Of a stretch of 64,000 nucleotides of DNA, positions 40,240 to 50,762 are shown piece after piece. Both the position numbers and the translations under genes were made by a program. Below the pieces are notes generated by a model. That model was given only the letters and a program-made list of their open reading frames with translations. It was not told the DNA's origin and searched no databases. Source of the stretch: Microglena sp. YARC (Eukaryota > Chlorophyta > Chlorophyceae > Chlamydomonadales > Chlamydomonadaceae); contig CM039462.1 in assembly GCA_022414725.1 (NCBI GenBank), positions 122,532,984 to 122,596,983 on the forward strand, read 5' to 3'. Each line of letters opens with the position of its first letter. Within the stretch, counting starts at the first letter, position 1.

Positions 40240-41067
40240 GCCAGATCTGGTTACACGTTTTGGCGTGTCTCTAAGCCGGTTCTGGTTCGAATGGCATTAG
40301 CTATTTTGTTGGTAGAGTTTCAGTCGCCCCCCTCGTGGTGAAGTTTCGCAAAAAATTAACCGATGCCACCTGAAACAGCACCTTCAAATAGTGGCCTCAA
40401 CAGGCCCCAAATAAACGAAAATCGGGCAAAAAAGTTGCACTTTTTCCCTTTTTTTTTGAACCAAAATTTTCAGCTCGACTTCAAAACACCCTTAGCCAAG
40501 GTGCAAAACATTATTGAAAAAGACAAACCTTCCCGTTCTGGGCTACAGATAGGATTTGGTCAAAATCATATAATTTGACCGAAAATGTGCCCAACATGGC
40601 ACATATCTTATGTTTCAAGAGTCTCATACAAGTTGGAAACTCAATCCAAGTTGCAGATGACTAGTTTTCACCCTCCCAGCATATTCTACACAGATGGATT
40701 TGGTGAAGAAGTTAAGGAGGTCACCCATTTGACCTACGCAAGTACCAAGCCAGGCCATTCCTAGCCCTTACAGGCTGGCATACCGACCCGCAGGCCGCAG
40801 CAGTCCGAACGAGAGGCAAGATCATGCAAATTCTGACAATTCAACTTCAAGCATTATGATGGATGGCACAATTCAATGGCGATTGATCGATTCCCTGGCT
40901 CGATCTGTGCTCTGTTGAGCTCGCGGCAGTCACGTACGTACGATCGTGTACCCTTAGGACTTCCGGGAAGCTTTCTCCACAGGCCACGGCAGGATGCAAA
41001 AATACTATGTAAACTCCGGCTATGTCAACTCCGAAGGCCAAAAATTCCTGTGGAAACACACCCTGTG
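40240..41067. other. spacer between two transposons, no gene seen
   Basis: Ordinary unique-looking sequence. The minus-strand frame at 40847-41098 and plus-strand frame at 40876-41112 overlap and neither has a known domain. GAAGC at 41068-41072 is the left target duplication of the LTR element. Confidence 0.4.
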
Positions 41068-41072
41068 GAAGC

Positions 41073-41367
41073 TGTGGTATATGAATACCTTGTAACACGG
41101 AGTGTCTTGTAACTGGAAGCCTAAGAAATGATCTCAGGAGTTTAGACGGCCCTAAGAGTCAGAAGCACGGCTTAAGACTCCCTTCCCGCTTCCAGCGCGT
41201 CTAGACCCTAATGGAACCCTCGTTTTAGGTATTCCCGAGTAGCTGATCAGACACTGATCAGTAGGTCAATTCGCTCGGTTTCAACTGCCTACAGAAGTCG
41301 TTCGTCATCTGTCGGAAAGTCGTCACCACCGCGTGGCAACTCAGTGGGAGGATCGTTATCCACCACA
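41073..41367 (-). repeat. 3' LTR
   Basis: 295 bp. In the transcribed sense it starts TGTGGTGGATAACGATCC and ends GGTATTCATATACCACA. The pol frame runs 79 bp into it before stopping at 41289, so the last 26 or so residues of pol (ending DDERLL) are LTR-encoded. Confidence 0.95.
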
Positions 41368-43028
41368 ATTCCCCCTTCTCTAGCCCTAGCCTTCTCCTGA
41401 AGTCTAGTACTCTTTCGAATGAGAAACTCATCAGGGGTTACAGTCGCATAATCCCTGTGAGTAGGTTTTTTAACCGTTTTAGGTTTTGGGTCGTTGGCAC
41501 CTATCACGGGTCGTACCCGAGAAGGGTGTTGTCTCCAATACAAATCGATTTGTTCAGAGCACATAGGTAACAACTCTTCTTCGAGTTCCCAAGAGTGAAC
41601 ATGGTCTGAGTGTAACCATTGTACAAAGTAATACACCGTACCAGACTGTATCTTGTGATCAACAACGTTGCTAATCTCGTAGATAGGTTCACCGCATGTG
41701 CGTAACAATTCCGGATTTGGTCTAATAAACCCAGTCCCGTCGGATAGGTATTCTTTGACAAGAGATACGTGAAACGTTGGATGAATCTTCCATCCTTCGG
41801 GGAGGGATAGAGTCACTGCAATGGTCTCCCCCCTCTGTTGGATAGTGTGAGAGATTTCGTAGGGACCAACGAATCTGGGCATGAGCTTCCGAGTCATACC
41901 AGGCCAGTATTTGATGTTCTTCGAGTTCAACAAAACTTCCTGACCGTGAGTATACTTCACCGGTCGACGGTGCAAGTCTGCATACGTTTTTTGACGATCC
42001 TTCGCGTCGTCTGTCGTTTTGCATGGGATAAGTTTGACCATCTTCGTAAGGCGATCAACGATCACGTAGATCTGATCAAAACCATTCGATTTCGGTAGCC
42101 CAACGATGAAGTCCATGGACAGTGAATCGAAGGGGGCGGTCGGAATCGAAAGGGGTTGAAGGTTACCCTGCGGGTTCTGATGTGAAATTTTTACCCGTTG
42201 GCAAGAATCACAGTGGCGTACGTAATCAACGACATCGAGTCGCATGGCAGGCCACCAATAGTAGCGTGCAACAGATCGAAAAGTTCGGTCGATGCCTCCA
42301 TGTCCACTTCGTTGGGTATCGTGGAAAGCAAACAAAATCCGAGCTTTGAGCGAATTACCATTCGGTACAACGATCTGCGACTCAGATGCTGCTCGTATGG
42401 ATTTGCCGGTGCCAACCCAGAAACCATCTGCCCGTTTGGAGAGGTGCTTGGTATTGTGCGGATTATCGAACCACAAGTCTTCCGTGTAACCATGCAGAAT
42501 ATCTGGGGCTATTTCGCGCATGTGGAGTGGGTCATTTGCGGACAGCCTCTGAATGAACAAAGCCGTAGCCTCTGAGAAGGCTGGATTCCTACTCAGAGGG
42601 TCAGCTACGTTAGTACGGCCCGCGATATGAGCCCACTTCATGTTCGTGAAGCGCGAGAAAAACTCAAGATATCGTGCCTGCTTTCTGCTCAGCATGGGCT
42701 GATTTGCAAGGTAGACGAGGGGTTCGTGGACGGTGTCAAGTTCGAACTTGCCAGTGCAACCTTCGAGGTAGCATCGCCATTCTTTCAAGGCCAAGTACAC
42801 TGCGAGTAATTCTTGCTCGCCCGTGGAGTAGTTTCGTTCAGCGCTTGAGAATTTGTGAGAGTGGTACGCGATGGGTCGCCCATCTTGCATGAGAACGCCC
42901 CCTGTACCAACGACAGAAGCATCGGATACCGCCCGATAGTCCTTTGCTGGGTCAGGGTGTGCAAGCAAAGGAGCCTTTGAAGACTTTCTTTGATGCCGAG
43001 GAATGCCTCCTGGCAGGCTTGGGTCCAA
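41289..43028 (-). pseudogene. pol 3' part: RNase H, truncated integrase, chromodomain
   Basis: The first part is RNase H (AVSDASVVGTGGVLMQDG, EQELLAVYLALKEW). Then the integrase zinc-binding region HX6HX~30CX2C (HDTQRSGH, CDSCQRVK) and the first catalytic Asp in LSMDFIVGLP. After CKTTDDAK the frame jumps straight to DRQKTYADLH, which normally lies near the integrase C-terminus. Roughly 150-200 residues with the second Asp and the Glu of the DDE triad are missing (junction near 42000). A chromodomain (YEISNVVDHKIQSGTVYYFV, SWELEEELL) ends the protein. The N-terminal end is offset by a frameshift from the RT frame near 42980. Confidence 0.9.
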
Positions 43029-43966
43029 ACATTTTGAAATGCAGGTCCCTTGAGCCCTGCCTGTCGTTTTCCGAGTGGTTTCGGACTTGGTGTCACCGTC
43101 GGTGATTTTGTCAGTCCTGGCGGTTTCAATTTCGGTGAAATCGGTGCTGGCCTGTCTGTTAGATTCGAAATCTGGATTAGAGGGGCTGCGAGCGTCGAGT
43201 AACCTTGGATAAACTTTCTGAAAAAGTTAGAGAGTCCTAGGAACTGCTGAACTTCCTTCGAGGAGGTAGGTGTGGGCCAATCTGCAACTGCTTTCACCTT
43301 CGTTTCGTTGACTCGGACGCCTTCACCGGAGAGCACATGCCCTAGGTATTTAACTTCCGGTCTATAGAAGAAACACTTTTCTCGTTTAAGAAAGAGGTGG
43401 TTATCTTCAAGACGTTGTAACACAATTCGAATGTGTTTTTCGTGTTCTTCATCATTACTGCTGTAGATGAGAATATCATCCAAGTAAATGACGACGAATT
43501 TGCCAATTAAATCTCTGAACACGGTGTTCATGACTTTTGTAAAGGCCGAGGGTGCATTTGCTAGCCCAAAAGGGAGAACCTTGAATTCATAGAGTCCCAT
43601 CGGGGTTATGAACGCAGTTTTCGGGACGTCTGAATCATGTAACCGTATGTTGTGGTATGCATTACGTAAATCCAGATTTGAGAACACACTAGCTCCTCGA
43701 ACTGAGTCAAACAGATCGTCAATTCGTGGGAGGGGATAGCGATTTGGTACCGTGACCTTGTTCAATTTACGATAGTCGATAGCCATCCTCCAAGAGCCAT
43801 CGGGTTTGGCGATGAAAAGGACTGGTGCGCCCCACGGGCTCGAGCTAGGGCTGATGTAGCCTTTGGCCAACAAGTCTTTAACTTGGTTTTGGACCTCTAG
43901 CAGTTCTGCGGGGGACAACCGGTGTCCTCGAGAGAATTGTGGGATGCCGCCTCCGTGAGGGGGCAT
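42980..43966 (-). pseudogene. pol 5' part: reverse transcriptase
   Basis: The frame contains the conserved RT blocks: KGYISPSSSPWGAPVLFIAK, WRMAIDYRKLNKVTVPNRYP, LDLRNAYHNIRL, FKVLPFGLANAPSAF, VIYLDDILIYS (catalytic YLDD near 43479-43490) and YLGHVLSGEGV. The RT core looks intact. The upstream junction near 43940 and the downstream one near 42980 are frame breaks. In a cell this part would copy the element's RNA into cDNA. Confidence 0.92.
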
Positions 43967-44850
43967 ACGAATGGGGTGTCAGCCCTAAGGTCAGAAATCT
44001 TGTCTGCCGGGGCGAAGACCTTTTTTAAGTCCGTTTCGCAACCCGAGATTGTCCGTTCGTGTTTCGTTTGTTGCACCGTGTTTGCTTGTGCGGCCGTTAC
44101 TCGAATTGTAAAGGCATCGTCGTCTTGGTCCACTGATGTGACTAGGACTTCGAAACAATTGAGTTTTTGTTTTGATTTGCGGATAAACTTTTTAAGTGCT
44201 CTGATCGACAGGACTCCTGGCGTTTTTCGCTGTGCTGTGTCAAAAAATTCGATACGTGCCGAAGTATAAGCAACCAATTCCTTGATGGAGAGAGGTTCCG
44301 ACTCGAGTCGGGTGGAGTACAGTTCGACTGCTACTCTACGTTTATGCTTTTTAGCTATTTTTGAAACTGGCTCTGAGACGTGTCTCTTCAAAACCAATGC
44401 AGCACCCCGTCTGCATCATCCAACTTCTTCCGAGAAGTGCGGTGGTGCCGGGCCCTAGCGTAGGGAGGACATAAGCAGATTTAATTTCTGACCTATGTTT
44501 GCCTAAGTTCAGGACAAAACTCGTTCTCGTAGTAGTGAGGACTTGGGATCCATCAGCTACCCACACCATGACTGGTGAGCCCGTAAAGGTGGCTAAACTT
44601 GCCCTAGCACAGAATTCTGCGTCTACGAAGACAGAGTCTGCTCCACTGTCAATGAGAACTTTGCCAGATACCCCCGATAGGGTGGCCTCAAAGTGTGCGG
44701 TAGCTTGGTCCGCGTGGACACAAGCTGTTGTGCAAGCAGATATGCATGGAATGGCAGGAGGCGGGGGCAGGGTCGGAAGGCAAGGAGGGGATGTGGTCTG
44801 TGCTGTAGATGGTGTTACACAGATAGTAGGGGACGGAAACTGAAACAGAA
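43940..44850 (-). pseudogene. retroviral-type aspartic protease and linker
   Basis: The protease has the active-site motif LIDSGAD (GAC AGT GGA GCA GAC near 44636-44650), then VMVWVADGSQVLTTTR and the family C-terminal motif ALLGRSWM near 44425. The linker that follows (frame 44397-43897) is Lys-rich (VSKIAKKHKRRVAVELY) and leads to the RT after a frame change. It would process the Gag-Pol polyprotein. Confidence 0.8.
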
Positions 44851-44884
44851 CATCCCTATCTATGTCTACAAGCAGACCTACATC

Positions 44885-46560
44885 CTACTTCCTAACGGTA
44901 GGGCAGCTAGGGCACTTGGAGGGGGCAGTGGCTGTAGCGGTCGTGCGCTTCGTACCACACTTGTAACATAAGTTACCCTCCTTAGCTAGTTTAATAGCAT
45001 CCGGTGTCCAGGGCTGACCGTCAGCCTGCTTCCACTTATGCTTTTCAGCAAATTGTAGCTGTCCCGCAGGGCTGGAAAAGGGCGGCGGGCCCGTTGTAGC
45101 TGGAGTCTGGGCCGTGCCCTTCTTGTGCTTGTGCTGGGTGGACCCCTCGTGAGGTCCACCAGGCCGTTTGCCTTTTGCCTGGACGTACATGGCCGAGGTA
45201 GGGGTTGGTGTTTTGGTGGCAGCAAGTTCAGTTTCAATGGCAGCAGCATGTTCGACAAGCTCGTCTAAAGAGGAAAAATCGGCCTCCTTGTGCAGCAGTA
45301 CGTCTGCGGCATCGTGCCTCGATGGTTGGAATCAGACCAAACCGAAACAGAACTAGCTGATCATCCAATTGCATACCCCCCGGCAATGCGCACTTCGTTT
45401 TGGAAAGCCATAGCGTAATGCCAAACCGTCGAGGTCTGCCGAATCGAGTTGGCATGCAGCCGTTGGCATGCATTAATGTCGTCGTTAGCATGGTAGGGGT
45501 CATAGAATTTTAGGAACTGAGTTTTTATCTCAGCCCACGTAATGGCCGGTGACGCGGTCATGAGGTGGTCTAGCCACTCGGCAGCTACCCCACCAAAGAA
45601 GTTTGGTATGTTGGATGGTACTAACATATGGTGCAACGTGCAATATGACTCTAGCAACTTCCACCAAATCCTACCCCTCGGGAGCTTCTTATCTTCTACC
45701 CCAGTCCAAAGGGATGGACGTTCATACTTGCCAACTAAGGGCCTCGGGACCAAGGGCAAAACATGTGACTCTACCTTAGCTGCCGCAGCTTGTAGCTCAG
45801 CCACTTTGGCCTTGGCCTCCAGCAGCTCAATCTGGGCACGTAGAGCCATTAAAGCGTCCGAATGAGGTCCAGCGGGAGGGCCAACAGCGGGCGGTCCTGC
45901 AGCGGGCGCTTCAGCAGCGGGCTGGCCAGCAGCAGGCGATCCATCAGCAGGGGGGCCCGCAGGCAGTCCAGCTGTGGGGCCGCGGGTTGTCCAGCGGGGG
46001 CGGGGGGCGTTGCAGGCAATCCAGCAGCGGGGCCATCCGGTGGTCCAGCGGGGGCGGGGGCGTTGCAGGCGATCCAGCAACGGGGCCCTCAGGTGGTCCA
46101 GCGGGGGCGTTTGCTGGGCCTTCAGGAGAGCGGAAACTCGAAGTGTCTCCTGTTCGGCATCCCTCATTCGCATTTGGAGCCGAGCCATCTCCTCAAGGTG
46201 CTTGGATGCGGTGGCCTCGGCCTCGTGATGGTGAAGAAGTTCGAGGCTAGCGATAACCCTGTCCTTCTCCACGAGGGCAACGTGCGCGGCAGCCTTGCCA
46301 AGCGGCGTGGAGTCAGGCCTTGTGGCGACCTTCTTGCCATTGACTTTGACAGCCATCCGCGCTTCCTTCAGCTCCTTCTCGGTAGCTGAGAGGTCGGGAG
46401 GCGAAGGTGCCGGCCCTCCAGCGCCTTTTCTTTTCTCCTTGGAGAGCTTGTGCAGCTCCCAAGCCTTGACTTGCTGGACGAGCTCCTCGTGGTCCATGTC
46501 GTCAACATCCGGGACCTCAGAAAGTGGAGCCGCAGCAGCTTGGGCTGAAGAAGAGGCCAT
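44885..46560 (-). pseudogene. gag, frameshifted
   Basis: The start is the first ATG after the 5' LTR at 46560 (MASSSAQAAAAPLSEV). A coiled-coil-like charged region (LEEMARLQMRMRDAEQETL) is followed by an Ala/Pro-rich repeat around 45880-46100 (GPPA, GRPAAG). The capsid-like core follows (WWKLLESYCTLHHMLV, WAEIKTQFLKFYDPYHANDD). The frame breaks near 45390 and again near 45320; the later frame carries DELVEHAAAIETELA and a knuckle-like CYKCGTK...CPSC that lacks the usual His spacing. It ends at a TAG near 44887. Gag would form the particle. Confidence 0.8.
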
Positions 46561-46650
46561 ACTCGGTGATGGTGGGCTCGAGGGGACGTCGGGGTGGGGA
46601 GTAAAGCGAGTGGCGCGGTTTGAAAGCGCGACCAGGCTCAAGAAACCAAT

Positions 46651-46945
46651 TGTGGTATATGAATACCTTGTAACACGGAGTGTCTTGTAACTGGAAGCCT
46701 AAGAAATGATCTGAGGAGTTTAGACGGCCCTAAGAGTCAGAAGCACGGCTTAAGACTCCCTTCCCGCTTCCAGCGCGTCTAGACCCTAATGGAACCCTCG
46801 TTTTAGGTATTCCCGAGTAGCTGATCAGATACTGATCAGTAGGTCAATTCGCTCGGTTTCAACTGCCTACAGAAGTCGTTCGTCATCTGTCGGAAAGTCG
46901 TCACCACCGCGTGGCAACTCAGTGGGAGGATCGTTATCCACCACA
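46651..46945 (-). repeat. 5' LTR
   Basis: 295 bp, equal to the LTR at 41073 except G for C in GATCTGAGGAG and T for C in CAGATACTGATC. It holds the promoter of the element in the minus sense. The target duplication GAAGC follows at 46946-46950. Confidence 0.95.
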
Positions 46946-46950
46946 GAAGC

Positions 46951-48290
46951 GGCCCGGGCCGCGGCCCTAAGTTCCCCCGAGTTCCCCCCGTGTCTCTCTC
47001 CGTCTCCGCGCCACCGTCTGTCCAAGCGTTTGGACGATCCCGGGCACCTCCGCACCCAAACATTTTGGCTCATAGTTGGAGTGCGCATGACTAGAGTTAT
47101 CAGCATCGCAGCGGTCAATATCCTCCGCAAACGTTGTTCAATGTTTTGTAGCTACGAGTAGTTACTTTATCCACTACTTTCGAAACACCCAGCCTCCCTC
47201 CTCGCCACGGACCTGCTCCTCGCCCTTTCTCGCAGTCTGCAGATCAAGTTTCTTAGCTATTCCAACCATGCCCTGCCCGTGACTGCTAAAGCGTTTTTCC
47301 TTGTCGCTTGCGACACGCGCTTAGTGTTGTAAGTAGTAACTCATCAGTGCTACATTACCGCATCCCACTGGCGTGTTACGGAACACTATGCTGCGGAGCC
47401 GCGTCCCACTATCGGGGTTTCTTATCTTGTTATCCTCAAGCCGTTATAATAGGCTTGACTCACTGTAACATTTGCCTTTGCCATTATCCCTCGGCACCTT
47501 GTCAGGTCCCTGCTTCGTCCGCTCCCTCTTGCGACAGATACTACTGTCAATTACTTAGGACTTGTTCCTCGAGGTCTCCAACGTCCTTCTTGAACTCCCG
47601 CTACAACAACCCTCATGCTACCCCGAAAAAAGGATTGCGCATGGTGCTAATTTCTGTATCACTAGCTCTGGACCCTCGCGGTACCTCGTACAGCTCACCT
47701 TCCTTACACAAGCGCTCTGTGTATCTGGCGTCCTGCTCGCCTCGCACTACTCTCTTTTCCCATTAGCACGCTTCCCACGAGAACCTTGCTTTCCATTCCC
47801 GACCTATACGCGCCACGTGGCAAGAACCTGCAAAATGAGACCAGACATCAAAGCAATGCTGAAGGAAGTGGAAGAGGTGAAGTTCCCTGCTTGGGTGGGG
47901 GTGAGGAGGGGAGGGAGTATTCATGCTTATGTATGTCCCATGGGGTAGGTAATTAGTCTGAAAGGACTTGCCCATCCTCATATAGACTTGCCTATCCTCA
48001 ATGGATGGATGGATAAAGATAATTCTGTACTGATAGAAGGGATTTATATATGTGTTTTTGCTTTTGCAAAATTTTCTCTTGCGTGCATATCTAATGCATT
48101 TCAATAGGAGAGGAGCTCCGGGAGTAGGACTTGGCAATGGGACTGTGGTCAATGCCTCCGTGTGTGTTTGTGGGTATATGCTACAGTCCTGTGGTAGCCG
48201 ATTAGACTGCAGGGACTTGCCAAATTGCCCTTGGAATAATCAAGAAATAAAGTCTGAACTATCAGGAGCAGCTGGATGAAAAGGCACTTC
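46951..48290. other. spacer with weak exon candidates, no firm gene
   Basis: Two stretches look exon-like on the + strand. At about 47241-47330 a CTGCAG acceptor is followed by IKFLSYSNHALPVTAKAFFL and a GTAAGT donor. At 47835-47876 MRPDIKAMLKEVEE ends at a GTGAAG donor and could be the first exon of the broken gene at 48290. 48175-48250 is a TACAGTCC dispersed repeat. None of these can be joined with confidence. Confidence 0.25.
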
Positions 48291-49139
48291 ATTTGACCTG
48301 ATCGCATTATCCAAATTGTATGCCGTACAGGAGGAGAGTCATGAAAAGAAAGCAAATAGAATCATCGACTTTGGAATCTAAAGGAACAGGGGCATCTCAT
48401 TCGGCGAGCAACTCAAAAATGCCGGCTATGTTAAGTGGATGTTAGAAAACGTGCAAAAACCCGGTGCTGGTCTGAAGGATTTCTATGACTTTGTTGTGAA
48501 AGAGCAAACCCCAAGCTGCGACAGTCCCACCCAACTGCTATCTGAGAGCTCTTCCACGGGCCCATCTCAGCCCAGCCCTGGTGATGGTCGTGGTCATGGG
48601 CATGCATTTCCATCCCCTGATCAGCCCAGTCCTCAAAGCCCAAGAACTCCTACGAAGCGGCAAAGAGAGCATGGTATAAAGCAGGAGGAAGCACAGGAGT
48701 CGCATACAAAACCTCGGATTTCACCTACACTGCCTCAGCTCTCACAAAGAAAGACGCTTGACCTCAACCCTCAAGATCTTGCAGCGCGTGGGTCCACCCC
48801 CATAGGCTTTGGGCATTATCACAAGGAGACCATGGGAACAATTTATGACACTGACCCAGCTTACTCTATTACATGGGCGCTGGGGAAGGATCCCACCAAC
48901 GCTGAGCTGAAGCTGTTCCAGGAGTAAGTTTGGTTTAGGAGGGCGGCAGAAGAGAAGGCAGCTGGGGGGAATGAAGAGGAGGAGACGTCTGGAGAGGAGA
49001 CTTCTGGAGAAGATACTGGTACAGAGGTGAAGGTTTCTCCTCAGAAGCATGCTACTAGAGCAAAGAAGTATGAGAAACGAATGATATCGTGTTGGAAATG
49101 CCACACGAGTACACCTGTTTACTCATGGGAGGGGCAAAT

Positions 49140-49445
49140 ATGGATGCAGGTGGGTGCCTACAAGGAACTTGGGTCCTATGTATCATTGAAACTAGTACAA
49201 GGATATCTCATGTTGCCTTTTTATATTAGGTCATAGTGCTTATACCTTGATTTGAGTACGCGTATTGGGAGTATATAACACATATGGATGCAGGTGGGTG
49301 CCTACAAGGAACTTGGGTCTTACATACCAGTGAAACTAGTACTTCGGCATCCCCTGTTGCCTTTTTATATAAGGTCACAGTGCTTGTGCCTTGATTGGGG
49401 TACGCCTGTGCTGGGACGATGGAACACGTGTGGATGCAGGTGGGT
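49140..49445 (+). repeat. tandem echoes of a splice donor, about 148-bp unit
   Basis: TATGGATGCAG followed by GTGGGTGCCTACAAGGAACT occurs at about 49140 and 49283, and TGGATGCAGGTGGGTTTG at about 49432. The first is the real exon end, joined in phase to 49784. Each unit also repeats TTGCCTTTTTATATTAGGTC. Confidence 0.9.
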
Positions 49446-49449
49446 TTGT

Positions 49450-49775
49450 GCCACCCTGTCATCTTCCTTGCCTCCCTGTTATCCTCCTTACCCCCCTGGC
49501 ATCCTCCTTGCCCTCCTGATTTCTTCCTTTTCTCCTTGTCATCCTCATGGCCTGCTCGTCATCCTCCTCACCTCCCGCTTTTCCACATTGCTTCCCCGTT
49601 ATCCTCCTTGTCATCCTCCTTCCCTCCTGTCATCCTCATGGCCTCCCTGTCACTCTCGTTGCCCCTCTGGCATCCCCCTTGCTTATCTGTCATCCTCTTT
49701 GCTTCGCTGTCAACATCCTTGCCTCCTTGTCATATTAATGGCCGCATTATCATTCTCATAGCCTCCTTGACTACT
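49450..49775. repeat. CCTCCTTGTCATCCTCCTTG minisatellite
   Basis: Imperfect 15-24 bp units of TCATCCTCCTTGCCTCCCTG type fill the rest of the intron before the acceptor at 49783. Open frames on the + strand are artefacts. Confidence 0.9.
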
Positions 49776-50013
49776 TACATGCAGACGGAGGGCCCACCCC
49801 CTGAACCCAAGCCGGGGTCTGTGCAATGGAGCTACACCAGAATGCCATACGTCTGTTACTGGGCAAATACCTGCGCGCGCTGTACAGCGGTTCTAGGTAA
49901 GGTTGATGCCAGCAATCCATATGACTTGGACCTCTATTTTATCTAAAGATAGGTCTTACCTGGGTCTTACTGACCTTTGGTATGTTTTAATCGCATTGCT
50001 TAGGTCTTATATT

Positions 50014-50754
50014 TAGGGTTGGGCCAACATATAAACATATACTATACGTTTATACGTTTGTACGTATAAATACGCGGTATAGTTTTTCTCAAATCGACCT
50101 TATATACGTCGTATAAAAAACGTATAGTAGTACTTCGAGAAGTACAGCACACGTCCTGGCACTTAACTTTCTTGGTTTTAATTATATTTTGATTTATATA
50201 GCTCATTGGAAAGATTTTGACCTCCTCTATCACAATATGCAATAAAATGCACTATTCACTTGCAGCATTTTAAAAACATTTGGCATTAAGGTTGATCTAG
50301 ATAGCCAGGATGGCACACATATCAGAGCACCACATAGCCTTCCATTCCACAAGCTGTGCTCCTACGTGGGCTTGAAGCATTGATGGTGCAAGCCTAGTGC
50401 AATGTAAACATGGACAATATTGCAATACCGTTATGTACTTATATTATTATACACTTATACAGTTATATAACAGACCAACTGGCATGGCTCTCTTAGATTG
50501 GCACCGCGCTTCTTGGTCGACGGGCTTTCTGGTCGTGATTTATTTTCTGAGATTTGGACAACCTAAACTGGCCAGATTATTTTTCTGAGAGTTGATATGT
50601 GATGCCAATGAAATTAGCTAAGCGGCAATACCTTTAAACCCATGTAAAAGTATTTTCTCAAGAAGTGCCTAATTTTCATAGACGTTTATATGCATACGTT
50701 TTTACGTTTATACGGCTTATAAAAATAAAACTATACGTTTGCTTCCCAACCCTA
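50014..50754. mobile_element. hAT-type non-autonomous element, 741 bp, TSD CTTATATT
   Basis: Begins TAGGGTTGGGCCAACATATA and ends GTTTGCTTCCCAACCCTA, with the exact 8-bp repeat CTTATATT at 50006-50013 and 50755-50762. It is the inverted counterpart of 33991-34739 and similar along its whole length, so both derive from one source. It inserted 68 bp after the stop of the broken gene at 49946. Confidence 0.95.
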
Positions 50755-50762
50755 CTTATATT

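Larger units (their letters stand above)
41073..46945 (-). mobile_element. Ty3/gypsy chromovirus, 5.9 kb, with 5-bp TSD
   Basis: Two 295-bp LTRs (41073-41367 and 46651-46945) differ at only two positions that I can see. They begin TGTGGT and end ACCACA in the transcribed (minus) sense. The element is flanked by GAAGC at 41068-41072 and 46946-46950. Order on the minus strand: gag, zinc knuckle, protease, reverse transcriptase, RNase H, integrase, chromodomain. This order is the Ty3/gypsy one, and the terminal chromodomain marks a chromovirus, a group that targets chromatin. Several frame breaks and an internal integrase deletion make this copy defective despite its youth. A primer-binding site should start next to 46650 (TGGTTTCTTGAG in the minus sense), but the priming tRNA is unclear. 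Confidence 0.95.
48290..49946 (+). pseudogene. ExoX-C-like repeat plus zinc-ribbon protein with two in-frame TAA codons
   Basis: Frame 48300-49160 then exon 49784-49946 (phase 0, GT-AG). It has two related motifs, DFGI-stop-RNRGISFGEQLKNAGYVKWM and IGFGHYHKETMGTIYD then YSITWALG. They resemble the FGKYKG...YLxW repeat found at the C-terminus of ExoX-type exonucleases and in many algal proteins. A linker rich in Ser/Pro lies between them and an acidic segment (EEEETSGEETSGEDTGTE) follows. CWKCHTSTPVYSW and, after the intron, VCYWANTCARC form a probable zinc ribbon. The ends are DLDLYFI and TAA. Both internal TAA codons (near 48378 and 48925) fall where Tyr is expected, so two nonsense mutations are the simplest reading. 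The start is unknown. Confidence 0.45.
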
